Shown: piece after piece, positions 30,126-37,921 of the stretch
Layout: every line of letters starts with the position of its first letter
Position numbering within the stretch: position 1 is the first letter of the stretch
Origin: a bacterium
GTDB lineage: Bacteria; Desulfobacterota; Binatia; DP-6
DNA: 64,000 nt
NCBI GenBank assembly: GCA_026129405.1
Contig: JAHCID010000011.1
Coordinates: 70,770-134,769 of the forward strand
Reading direction: 5' to 3'
Program-made: the position numbers and the translations under genes
Notes under the pieces: generated by a model
Seen by the model: only the letters and a program-made list of their open reading frames with translations
Database searches by the model: none
What the model was told of the DNA's origin: nothing

Positions 30126-31462
30126 GCTGCCGCGCCGCCGCCCTGACGGTCGTCGTCCGCCGCCGGCGGCGGCGCCGCCTGGAGCTCGCGCAAGCCGTCG
30201 CGCACGCCGCTACCCGCGGGATGCCCGGGATGCGCGGCGCACAGCGCCTCGGCCGCGTCGTAGGCGCGGGCGAGCGCCCCGCACTGCACCAGCGTGTCGA
30301 TGTAGGCGAGATGGTCGGCGACGCCGCCGCCGTTGGCGACGACCCAGCCGAGCTGCGCCTCGGCGCGCGCCACCTCGCCGCGCTCGAGCGCGACCAGCCC
30401 GAGCACCGCGCTGCGGTCCGGCTCGTCCATCGGCCGGCGCAGCGCCAGCGTCTCGGCCTCGGCGAGATACGCGCCGCGGAGCGCGCGCGCGAGCGCGAGC
30501 GCCGCCGCCTGCGGCACCTTCGCCGCGTAGCGCGTGCACCAGTCGGCGAGCGCGCAGTAGGCCCGCGCCAGCCCGGCGTGGCGGATCGGCGCCGGCCGCC
30601 GCGGCGGCGCGCTCGCCGCCATCGCGAGCACCGTGGCCGCCCGGTGCGACTCGAGATGCCGCGCCCGCACCGCCTCGCAGCCGCGCGCCGCGATGCGGGC
30701 GCGCGCCGGCTCGTCGGCGAGGAAGCGCTCGGCCAGCGCGACGAGGCCGCCGACGTCGCCGCGCTCGTAGGTGACGAGGTGCTCGCCGTCGCCGAACAGC
30801 TCCGGCAGCCCGTTGCCGGTGCGCTCGGTCAAAAGGAGCGCGCCGCTCGCCATGGCCTCGAAGACGCGCGCGTTGAGATCGCCGCGCACGGTCTGGTTCA
30901 GCACGATGCGGCTGCGCGCGAAGATCTCGGCGTACGGCCCCTGGGCCACGTGCAGCGGCAGGCGGGTGCGCAGCGCGTCCAGCAGGGCCACCCGCTCGGG
31001 GTGGAAGCGCGCGTCGAGCGAGCCCACGAAGGCGATCTCGTGTGCGAGCGTGCCGCCGGCGCGCGGCAGGTCGTCGGGCGCCCACAGCGGCAGCCACGCG
31101 GTGCCGCTCGCGCCCGCCTCGGCGAACATCGGCAGCCAGTCGCGCTGCGCGACCAGCGCGACGTCGGCGGCGCACGCGAGCGGCGCCTGCCAGAGGCCGT
31201 GGTGGTGCGCATCGACGGAGAGGAAGACGAGCGGGCACGGTGCGTCCTCGAGCCCGAGCACGGCGAGCGGCCGGCTGTCGTCGCCGAGCACGATGAGGTC
31301 CGGGGTCCATCCCGCCGGCAGCGCCGCGAGGACGTCGCGCAGCGGCGCCGCCGCCTGCGCCTGGCGGAGATCGTGGTGGGCGTGCGGTCCCCACGCCAGC
31401 ACCTCGTGCTCGCGACGCCAGCGTTCCCGGAAGTAGGGCGCGTGCAGCTCGAGGATTCGCAT
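30113..31462 (-). CDS. CgeB-like glycosyltransferase with C-terminal helical repeats
   Basis: 449 residues. The start at 31462 (MRILELHAPYFRERWRREHE) has GGAGG six bases before it. Glyco_trans_1_2 pattern: APDDLPRAGGTLAHEIAFVG, SRIVLNQTVRGDLNARVFEA then MASGALLLTERTGNGLPELF, and HLVTYERGDVGGLVALAERF. The last 150 residues are TPR-like (LGLVALERGEVARAEAQLGW). Role: transfer of sugar to flagellin or a surface polymer, inferred from the neighbourhood and promoter type. Single-gene unit, divergent from the radical SAM operon. Confidence 0.8.
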   Translation of the reverse strand: MRILELHAPYFRERWRREHEVLAWGPHAHHDLRQAQAAAPLRDVLAALPAGWTPDLIVLGDDSRPLAVLGLEDAPCPLVFLSVDAHHHGLWQAPLACAADVALVAQRDWLPMFAEAGASGTAWLPLWAPDDLPRAGGTLAHEIAFVGSLDARFHPERVALLDALRTRLPLHVAQGPYAEIFARSRIVLNQTVRGDLNARVFEAMASGALLLTERTGNGLPELFGDGEHLVTYERGDVGGLVALAERFLADEPARARIAARGCEAVRARHLESHRAATVLAMAASAPPRRPAPIRHAGLARAYCALADWCTRYAAKVPQAAALALARALRGAYLAEAETLALRRPMDEPDRSAVLGLVALERGEVARAEAQLGWVVANGGGVADHLAYIDTLVQCGALARAYDAAEALCAAHPGHPAGSGVRDGLRELQAAPPPAADDDRQGGGAAASTS

Positions 31463-31480
31463 GTGACCTCCACCGGCGAA

Positions 31481-31496
31481 TGCAGCGGCCATGCCA
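31481..31496 (-). promoter_or_regulatory. Probable sigma-54 promoter of the 30113-31462 glycosyltransferase
   Basis: Minus-strand TGGCATGGCCGCTGCA has the GG/GC pair at correct spacing, with two deviations from consensus (T in the -24 block, CTGC for TTGC). The predicted start (about 31470) nearly coincides with the ribosome-binding site, so the exact start is doubtful. Confidence 0.45.
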
Positions 31497-31570
31497 CGAC
31501 GCGACGCCAGGCGCCGCGGGCACCCGGCAAGCGCTGCCCACGCGCAACGCTCAGGGACCCGTCACGCGCC

Positions 31571-31584
31571 GTCAGCGCGTTGAC
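31571..31584. promoter_or_regulatory. FlgR/FleQ-type box shared by divergent sigma-54 promoters
   Basis: GTCAGCGCGTTGAC, exact GTCA-N6-TGAC, 12 of 14 positions symmetric. It lies 75 bases from one -24 block and 83 from the other, midway between the divergent genes. Confidence 0.55.
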
Positions 31585-31666
31585 CCCGCCTCGCGCGCCT
31601 GCGGCGCCGCGCCGCCGTTTCGCACCGTGCGCAGGCACGGCGCGACGCGCGCCGCACCACGCCGGG

Positions 31667-31682
31667 CGGCATGTCGCTTGCT
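31667..31682 (+). promoter_or_regulatory. Sigma-54 promoter of the radical SAM/sulfotransferase operon
   Basis: CGGCATGTCGCTTGCT matches -24/-12 spacing with a perfect TTGCT. Predicted start near 31693, 23 bases before the ATG at 31716. The same 16 bases recur at 41956-41971. Confidence 0.7.
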
Positions 31683-31715
31683 CGCACAGGCCCGCATGAC
31701 CGCCGGAGGGCCGCG

Positions 31716-33167
31716 ATGAAGATCCTGCTGATGGACCCGCCCTGGTATCGCTTCCAGCAGAACGCGAACCAGCCGTATGCGAGCCTCGGGCTCACCTACT
31801 GCGCGGCGATGGTGCGCGAGCAGCACGACGTCGTGGTCTACAACCCCGACCTCACGCCCGCCGGCGAGCTGAACCAGTACGACGTCGAGATGGACGGCTA
31901 CCAGGACTACCTGGCGGCCTCGAAGGACCCGGGCCACGAGGTGTGGGAGGAGGTCCGCGACGTCATCGCCGACTTCGCGCCCGACGTCGTCGGCATCCAG
32001 GCCCGCACGGCGTCGTTCCCCGCCGCGGTGCAGGCGGCGAGCGTCGCCAAGGCGATCCGGCCCGACGTCCTCACGGTCGTCGGCGGCCCGCACCCGACGC
32101 TGGTCCCGAGCGATCTCGGGCACCCCGGCATCGACGTCTTCGTGCACGGCGAGGGCGAGATCACCTTCCAGGAGCTGGTCGCCGCGCACGCCGCCGGCGC
32201 ACCGCTGCGCGACGTCCCCGGTCTCGCCTGGAAGGCGCCCGACGGCTCGATCCACACCGGTCCGCCGCGCGCCAACTACCCGACGCTCGACGCCCTGCCC
32301 TTCCCCGCCAAGGACCGGATCCTGTTCGACGAGCTGATGGAGTCGGACGGCTACTGCACGCTGATGTTCTCGCGCGGCTGCCCGTACCGCTGCACCTTCT
32401 GCTCGTCGCCGCAGGTGTGGTCGCGCAAGGTGCGCTGGCGCTCGCCGGAGAACATGGTCGCCGAGATGGTCCACACGCAGCGGACGTGGGGCACCGAGTT
32501 CTTCAGCTTCCAGGACGACACCTTCACGACCAACCGCAAGCTCGTCCACGCCCTCTGCGACCAGATCATGGCGCGGAGCTGGGACGGCGCCTTCCGCTGG
32601 GTCTGCAACACCCGTCCCGAGCTGCTCGACGACGAGCTGGTCGGCCACATGAAGGCCGCCGGCTGCCGCGCCATCGCCATCGGCGTCGAGAGCGGCAACG
32701 ACGAGGTGCTGAAGCAGATGAAGAAGGGCTTCACCGCCGACGACGTCCGCCGCGCCGCCGACATCCTGCGCCGCCACGACGTCGTGCTGTCGTCGCAGTT
32801 CATGATCGGGCTCCCCTACGAGTCGCCCGAGCAGATGTGGGACACGGTGAAGCTGATGGAGGAGATCTCGCCCGTCAGCGTCATGCTGTCGGTGGCGACG
32901 CCCCTCCCCGGCACCGAGCTGCACGCGCAGGCGAAGGCGCTCGGCTACATCGGCGACGATCCCGACTGGACCACCGTCACCACCAAGAACGACGGCATGC
33001 TCTTCCGGCGCGACATCCCGCCGGACGAGGTGACGCGCACCATCCAGGAGATCCGTGCCCGCTTCGACGCCCAGCAGCGCGCCAAGGCGGAGGAGAAGTA
33101 CCGCTACAGGAAGCTGAAGCCCGGCTACGGCTTCGGCAACGACCGCCCGCCGGCGGAGGAGCAGTAG
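31716..33167 (+). CDS. B12-binding radical SAM protein (first of pair)
   Basis: 483 residues, preceded by a GGAGGG ribosome-binding site. N-terminal B12-binding-like Rossmann domain (about 1-150: MKILLMDPPWYRFQQNANQP; VVGGPHPTLVPSDL), then a radical SAM core with MFSRGCPYRCTFCSSPQVWS, where Cys-x3-Cys-x2-Cys binds the 4Fe-4S cluster, and AIAIGVESGNDEVLKQMKKG. The DxHxxG cobalamin-binding motif is not obvious, so cofactor binding is uncertain. Members methylate or rearrange unreactive carbon or phosphorus centres. First gene of a three-gene unit under a sigma-54 promoter; substrate unknown, possibly a flagellin glycan sugar. Confidence 0.88.
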   Translation: MKILLMDPPWYRFQQNANQPYASLGLTYCAAMVREQHDVVVYNPDLTPAGELNQYDVEMDGYQDYLAASKDPGHEVWEEVRDVIADFAPDVVGIQARTASFPAAVQAASVAKAIRPDVLTVVGGPHPTLVPSDLGHPGIDVFVHGEGEITFQELVAAHAAGAPLRDVPGLAWKAPDGSIHTGPPRANYPTLDALPFPAKDRILFDELMESDGYCTLMFSRGCPYRCTFCSSPQVWSRKVRWRSPENMVAEMVHTQRTWGTEFFSFQDDTFTTNRKLVHALCDQIMARSWDGAFRWVCNTRPELLDDELVGHMKAAGCRAIAIGVESGNDEVLKQMKKGFTADDVRRAADILRRHDVVLSSQFMIGLPYESPEQMWDTVKLMEEISPVSVMLSVATPLPGTELHAQAKALGYIGDDPDWTTVTTKNDGMLFRRDIPPDEVTRTIQEIRARFDAQQRAKAEEKYRYRKLKPGYGFGNDRPPAEEQ

Positions 33168-33170
33168 GCG

Positions 33171-34640
33171 ATGCGCGTCCTCCTCGTCTTCCCGCCCAGC
33201 GTGGCGACGGAGACCACCGCCGGCTTCATCAGCGTCGGCCAGCCGCTCGGCGTCTCGTACCTCGCCGCGGCCGCACGCGAGGCCGGCCACGAGGTGGCGA
33301 TCCTCGACGCGCTGGAAGAAGGGTTCGTGGAGGGTGTCGAGCGCCCGACGCGCGAGCCCTATCCCGTGCAGCGCGTGTCGGCGGGCTTCGCGCAGCGCGT
33401 GCCGCTCGGGCCGCCCTACCCCGAGGGCAGCTTCACGGTCGGGCTCACCGTCGACCAGGTGATCCGCCGCGTGCAGGATTTCCGGCCCGACGTGGTCGGC
33501 GTGTCGTGCATCTTCACCAGCGTCGCGCTCATCAGCCACGAGATCTGCCGCCGCGTGAAGGCCCTCGACCCGCGCATCGTGACCGTCATGGGCGGCACGC
33601 ACCCGTCGGGCCAGCAGAAGGAGACGCTCACCCGCGACGGCGGCGTCGACTACGTCTGCTGGGGCGAGGGCGAGGCGGCGTTCGTGGCGCTGCTCGCCGC
33701 GCTCGAGCGCGGCGAGCAGCGCCCGGCGATCCCGGGCATCTGCTTCCGCGACGACGCCGGCCAGCCCGTGCTGAACCCGCCGAGCTTCACCACCGAGCTC
33801 GACGCCATCCCCTTCCCCGCCTTCGACCTCCTGCCGATGGAGCGCTACTTCAACACCGCGGCCGAGGGACGCATCGTCAAGATGATCACGTCGCGGGGCT
33901 GCACCTACAACTGCAGCTTCTGCTCCGTGCCCTACATGAGCCAGCGGACGTTCCGCGTGCGCTCGCCCGAGAACGTGCTCGCCGAGATCGACCGCTGGGT
34001 GGGCAGCTACGGCATCCAGGGCATCATGTTCGAGGACGACAACCTCACGCTGAACGTGAAGCGCGCCCACGCGCTCTTCGAGGGCCTCGCCGAGCGCGAC
34101 TACGGCCTCAAGCTCTACGCGCGCAACTTCCGCGCCGACCTCTTCGACCTGCACATGCTGAAGACCATGCGGCGCGCGGGCTTCGACGTCATCTGGATCA
34201 CGCCGGAGAGCGGCAACCAGCAGATCCTCGACGAGGTCATCGACAAGAAGTTCGATCTGCGCGACGTCGACGACAGCGTCGTCCTCATGAAGGAGGCGGG
34301 GCTGCGCGTCGGCGCGGCGTTCGTGCTCGGGCTACCCGAGGAGTCGCGCAGCGACATCAACGACACCGTGGCCTACGCCCGCAAGCTGAAGGGGCTCGGC
34401 GTCGACCATTTCTGGTTCTCGATCGCGACCCCGATCGCGGGCACACGTCTCTACGACACGGCGATGGACCTCGGCCTGATCCAGGGCGTCGACCTCGAGC
34501 ACTTCAGCTACTACGAGGGCCAGCTCTCGACCGCCGAGTGGAACGCGCAGGAGCTGGTCCGCCTGCGCAACGACCTGATGGACGAGCTGAACGGCTACCA
34601 CCGGCACGTGCTCCCGGGCGCGCAGTCGGCGGGGCTCTGA
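33171..34640 (+). CDS. B12-binding radical SAM protein (second of pair)
   Basis: 489 residues, three bases after its neighbour. N-terminal B12-binding-like domain (FISVGQPLGVSYLAAAAREA; IVTVMGGTHPSGQQKETL), radical SAM core MITSRGCTYNCSFCSVPYMS with Cys-x3-Cys-x2-Cys, EDDNLTLNVKRAHALFEGLA and DVIWITPESGNQQILDEVID. It is related to but clearly distinct from the first protein, so the pair probably catalyses consecutive steps. Substrate unknown. Confidence 0.88.
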   Translation: MRVLLVFPPSVATETTAGFISVGQPLGVSYLAAAAREAGHEVAILDALEEGFVEGVERPTREPYPVQRVSAGFAQRVPLGPPYPEGSFTVGLTVDQVIRRVQDFRPDVVGVSCIFTSVALISHEICRRVKALDPRIVTVMGGTHPSGQQKETLTRDGGVDYVCWGEGEAAFVALLAALERGEQRPAIPGICFRDDAGQPVLNPPSFTTELDAIPFPAFDLLPMERYFNTAAEGRIVKMITSRGCTYNCSFCSVPYMSQRTFRVRSPENVLAEIDRWVGSYGIQGIMFEDDNLTLNVKRAHALFEGLAERDYGLKLYARNFRADLFDLHMLKTMRRAGFDVIWITPESGNQQILDEVIDKKFDLRDVDDSVVLMKEAGLRVGAAFVLGLPEESRSDINDTVAYARKLKGLGVDHFWFSIATPIAGTRLYDTAMDLGLIQGVDLEHFSYYEGQLSTAEWNAQELVRLRNDLMDELNGYHRHVLPGAQSAGL

Positions 34641-34654
34641 GGGGGGACGGCGCC

Positions 34655-35884
34655 GTGCCGGATCTCGCGCAGCCCACGTCCGACGCGTCCGCGGGCGCCC
34701 TCGTCGAGGCCGGCTGCGCGCTGCTGAAGACGTATCGGCTGGACGACGCGATCGCATGCTTCGAGCGGGCGCTATCCGCGCCCGAGCAGCGCGTGCTCGC
34801 CTGCTCCGGGCTGGTCTCGGCGCTGATCGCAGCGCGCCGGCTCGAGGCCGCGACCGACGTCGTGAGCCGCCAGCTCGCCCTCCACGGGCAGTTCCAGGCT
34901 CCGTCGGTCGACGACCTGTGCAACCGGTTGCTGTGGGCGGGCCGACACGCCGAGGTGGCGCAGTTCCTCACGGACAACCCGTCGATCTTCGGCTACCTCG
35001 CTTCGCACGAACCCGACGGCTACCACGTCGACGCGCTCCTCACCTATGCGAGCGAGATCGACCCGGCGCTCGGACACGTGTTCGGCGACCTCTACGCCCA
35101 GATCGCCGGCCGTCCGTTCGCCTACCCGGAGCAGCTGCTCGCCGAGCCGGTGGACGGCCGGACCGAGCTGCTCTTCGCCGCCCATCCGTACGCGGGCGGC
35201 TCGGCGTTCGTGAATCTCCTCCTGCTGCTCGGCGTACGGGTGGACGAGTGCGGTCGCCGCCATCGCCTCCTGGGCGCCCTCGACGACGGCCACGACGTCT
35301 GGACGCTGCGCGACGCGCCCGACGTGCTCCCCGCGCGACTCCTCCAGCGCGTCACGATCTTCCGCCGGGACGTGCGCTGCTACAGCTTCTCGCATCGCCT
35401 CCCCGCTCCGAGCGCTCTGGTGGGGCGGCGTGCGGTGTTCGTGGTGCGCGACCCGCGTACGGCGCTCGCGGCCCGCGCGAAGCCGACCCGCGACCTGGTG
35501 GAGAGCGGGACCTTCGCCCGCATGGCCCAGCACCAGGCCCAGGACTGGTGCGACTTCGTCGACGGCATCGCGCACGTTCCCGGCGCGCTGGTGATCCGCT
35601 TCGAGGACTGGAAGGCCGATCCGACGGCCACGGCACGGCGCGTCCTGGCCTTTGCCGACCTGGACCTACGGCCGTCGCTCCTGGCGGAAGCGGTGCACTG
35701 GTCGGGGACCGAGGTGGCACGCCGGCTGCGCGCCGCCGTGCGCCCGGTCACGGCCGACGCGGCTCCCGTCACGACCGAGCCGCCCGCGACCGACCTCGAC
35801 CGCGAGTATGCGCTGGTCGAGGCGGTGTGCGGCCCACGGCTCGGCCGCTACGGCTACGATTCGCGCCCGGCGCCCGCGCCGTAG
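34655..35884 (+). CDS. TPR-sulfotransferase-like protein
   Basis: 409 residues from a GTG at 34655 behind a G-rich ribosome-binding site. Residues about 10-110 are TPR-like (LLKTYRLDDAIACFERALSA). Residues about 165-390 have the sulfotransferase layout: the 5'-phosphate loop region LLFAAHPYAGGSAFVNLL and the 3'-phosphate region GRRAVFVVRDPRTALAARA, then ALVIRFEDWKADPTATARRV. Such enzymes use 3'-phosphorylated nucleotide donors (normally PAPS). Last gene of the radical SAM unit. Because the adjacent operon probably makes a 3'-phosphorylated cytidine diphosphoramidate, this could be the phosphoramidate transferase rather than a true sulfotransferase; that is inference. Confidence 0.7.
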   Translation: MPDLAQPTSDASAGALVEAGCALLKTYRLDDAIACFERALSAPEQRVLACSGLVSALIAARRLEAATDVVSRQLALHGQFQAPSVDDLCNRLLWAGRHAEVAQFLTDNPSIFGYLASHEPDGYHVDALLTYASEIDPALGHVFGDLYAQIAGRPFAYPEQLLAEPVDGRTELLFAAHPYAGGSAFVNLLLLLGVRVDECGRRHRLLGALDDGHDVWTLRDAPDVLPARLLQRVTIFRRDVRCYSFSHRLPAPSALVGRRAVFVVRDPRTALAARAKPTRDLVESGTFARMAQHQAQDWCDFVDGIAHVPGALVIRFEDWKADPTATARRVLAFADLDLRPSLLAEAVHWSGTEVARRLRAAVRPVTADAAPVTTEPPATDLDREYALVEAVCGPRLGRYGYDSRPAPAP

Positions 35885-35900
35885 CGCCGCGGCGCAGGCG

Positions 35901-36468
35901 TCATCGCGCCCCGGGCGCCGGGGGCGTGAGCCACCAGCGCCCGGGCTCGAGCGCGATCGCCGCGAACGGCTCGGCCCGCACGGCCATGCTGCCGCCGTGC
36001 ACGGCGGCGGCGATCCACCGGCCCGCATCGAGCCGAAGGACCTCGAGCGTGCGGGCCAGCGGATCGATCAGCCAGAGGTGTGAGACGCCCTCGCCGGCAT
36101 AGATGGGCAGCTTGCGGGTTCGGTCGATGGTGGCCGTGGCGGGAGAGAGCACCTCGCAGAGCCAGTCGGGCGGCAACGTGAACGCCGCCACGTCCGGCAC
36201 CTCGGGCATGCGCTCGATGCGCCATGCGGCGAGATCCGGGACCAGCACGTCCTCTCCGAGGTGCAGCTCCGGCTCGTCGAGGAACCACCAGCCGCCGAGC
36301 GGACCGTCGAAGCGCCCGCCGAGGTCGACCCCGAGCCGGGTCGCGACCCGGGCGTGCGGGGCCGCGGGGCGCGCAGACGTGAGCAGCTCGCCGCCCAGGA
36401 GCTCGGCCACCATGTGATCCGGGACCGCGAGCAGATCCCGATACGTCGCGTGGGGGCGTGGCGCTCAT
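35901..36468 (-). CDS. Uma2/DUF820-family putative endonuclease (one frameshift)
   Basis: About 188 residues when one G is removed from the five-base G run at 36452-36456; this joins an N-terminus MSATPHATYRDLLAVPDHMV to the main frame and restores the usual Uma2 start. PD-(D/E)xK-like residues: LDEPELHLGEDVLVPDLAAW (Asp), WLCEVLSPATATIDRTRKLP (Glu...Lys) and YAGEGVSHLWLIDPLARTLE. Uma2 proteins are restriction-like nucleases of unclear role, scattered as singletons. No functional link to the neighbours. Convergent with the sulfotransferase gene, 16-base gap. Confidence 0.75.
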
Positions 36469-36576
36469 CTCCATGTTGGACATAGCACGCGCCGGGCCAC
36501 GCCGGGGACCGCCCGCCCCGGGGGCCGGCGTGTTTCGGGGCGCACCGGAACGCTTCGCGCCGCGTTGCAGGCCGCG

Positions 36577-36598
36577 GTCCGGAGGGGCGCCGCCGGAC
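36577..36598 (-). terminator. Possible hairpin terminator after the phosphoramidate operon
   Basis: GTCCGG (36577-36582) and CCGGAC (36593-36598) are complementary arms directly after the methyltransferase stop, with a 10-base loop and no U-tract. The rest of 36469-36599 holds nothing else I can support. Confidence 0.3.
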
Positions 36599-36599
36599 G

Positions 36600-37373
36600 C
36601 TAGTGCAACGTGCCCCGCCGCCGCACCGTCCACGCCCGCGTACGGTACGGAACCAGGATGCGCTCCATCCCCGCGATCTCCTCGGCGACGGCGGCGAGGA
36701 CGCGCGTGAAGCGCTCCGGGCCCGCCTGGGCCTGGACGTCGTTCACCGAGCGCCACGCACCGAGGTACCGCTCGGGCGTCATCTCGACGGCGTGCGGCGC
36801 CTCTACGAAGAGCGGCGCCTCGAACCGTCCGCTCGCGACCAGGCGCTCCTCCAGGCCGACCGTGTAGCGACTCGCGCCCGACGAGACGCGCGACAGCTCG
36901 GGGACGATCGCCCGAATGCGCGCTTCGATGGCGGCGTGCAGCGGGCTGGCGTCGAGGTCGCGCGGGTTCCAGAGCGCGGTGAAGAAGCCCCCGGGACGCA
37001 GGATGCGATGGAACTCGGCGAGCGCGCGCGGCGCGTCGGTCCAATGGAAGGACGACCCCATGAGCACCCAGTCGACGCTCGCCGCCGGCAGCCCGGTCTC
37101 CTCCGCGGACCCCGCGCACCAACGGAACGCCCCACGATCGCCGAGCAGGCGCAGGCCTTCGGCCCGCATGGCGGCGTTCGGCTCGATCGCGAAGCCGCCG
37201 AGGCCCAGATCGAGCAGGTTCTCCGTGAGCTTTCCGGTCCCGGCGCCCACGTCGGCGACCACCCGCGCTCCGGCGTGGGCGACGAGCAGCCGCAGAACGC
37301 GGTCGGAGTAGCCCGTGCGATGGACGTAGCTCTTCGCGAGCGCGGTGAAGTCCCCGGGCGTGACGGTACTCAT
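36600..37373 (-). CDS. Class I SAM-dependent methyltransferase, possible phosphoramidate O-methylase
   Basis: 257 residues from the ATG at 37373 (overlaps the kinase stop by four bases). Motif I VVADVGAGTGKLTENLLDLG (about residue 40), VLMGSSFHWTDAPRALAEFH and LRPGGFFTALWNPRDLD are typical of the Methyltransf_11/25 group. The Campylobacter phosphoramidate locus also carries methyltransferases (Cj1419, Cj1420), so methylation of the phosphoramidate or its precursor is a reasonable inference. Nothing in the sequence fixes the substrate; the SSFHWTD region is also found in unrelated methyltransferases. Last gene of the five-gene operon. Confidence 0.75.
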   Translation of the reverse strand: MSTVTPGDFTALAKSYVHRTGYSDRVLRLLVAHAGARVVADVGAGTGKLTENLLDLGLGGFAIEPNAAMRAEGLRLLGDRGAFRWCAGSAEETGLPAASVDWVLMGSSFHWTDAPRALAEFHRILRPGGFFTALWNPRDLDASPLHAAIEARIRAIVPELSRVSSGASRYTVGLEERLVASGRFEAPLFVEAPHAVEMTPERYLGAWRSVNDVQAQAGPERFTRVLAAVAEEIAGMERILVPYRTRAWTVRRRGTLH

Positions 37374-37921
37374 GGCGATGCCTCCCCGGCGGCGCCGACG
37401 AGGCCCAGCCCCGCCGCCCGCTGCATGATGACGTCCACGGCCGTGCCCACCTCGAGCGGCGCCGCCCCCTGGTCGAGCACGAGGTCCGGCTCCGCGGGCT
37501 CGTCGTAGGGGAGATCGACCCCGACCACGCCGCGGACGCGGCCGGCCAGCGCCGCCCGGTACAATCCCTTCGCGTCCCGGCGCACCAGCACCTCGAGCGG
37601 CGCCCGCAGGTAGACCTCCAGGTAGCGGGCGACGTGGCGCCGGTTCCAACGCCGGATCTCGTGGAACAGCGACATGGTCGCGCAGACGACGAGCGACCCT
37701 TCGTCCGCGCGCGCCGCACAGTACGCAGCGATGCGGCGCGCGTTCAGGAGCCGTCCCTCCAGATCGTGCCCGACGTCGGCGCCGGTGAGCGCGCGGAACA
37801 CGTCGCCGTCGACGAGTGCCGCACGCGCGTGCCCGTGGGCGCAGAGCCGCTCGTACACCGCCCGCGCGATGGTCGACTTGCCGGCGCCGGAGAGGCCGGT
37901 GATCCAGACGACACCGCCCAT
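37370..37921 (-). CDS. APS-kinase-like cytidine diphosphoramidate kinase (Cj1415-like)
   Basis: 183 residues. Walker A is TGLSGAGKSTIARAVYERL (loop residues 9-16), as in CysC; DGDVFRALTGADVGHDLEGR replaces the DGDNxRxGL block of true APS kinases, and RDAKGLYRAALAGRVRGVVG with PYDEPAEPDLVLDQ is retained. In Campylobacter the CysC homologue Cj1415 phosphorylates the ribose 3'-hydroxyl of cytidine diphosphoramidate. No sulfate adenylyltransferase gene is adjacent, and the other three pathway enzymes are, so I assign the Cj1415-type role. Start overlaps the cytidylyltransferase stop. Confidence 0.78.
   Translation of the reverse strand: MGGVVWITGLSGAGKSTIARAVYERLCAHGHARAALVDGDVFRALTGADVGHDLEGRLLNARRIAAYCAARADEGSLVVCATMSLFHEIRRWNRRHVARYLEVYLRAPLEVLVRRDAKGLYRAALAGRVRGVVGVDLPYDEPAEPDLVLDQGAAPLEVGTAVDVIMQRAAGLGLVGAAGEASP

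Noticed and set aside
31572-34154. Minus-strand open frame of about 860 codons under the radical SAM genes
   Set aside because: Antisense of two clear radical SAM proteins; no recognisable domain.
34655-35884. Calling this gene a plain sulfotransferase
   Set aside because: The fold is clear, but the adjacent phosphoramidate pathway makes the donor ambiguous, so I left the function open.
36469-36500. Sigma-54-like GG-N10-GC pair upstream of the Uma2 gene
   Set aside because: Poor -12 block (GTGCT) and -24 block (TGGCCC); expected by chance in this GC-rich sequence.
37370-37921. Annotation as CysC adenylylsulfate kinase of sulfate assimilation
   Set aside because: No sulfate adenylyltransferase is adjacent, the DGDN block is altered and the operon matches Cj1415-Cj1418.
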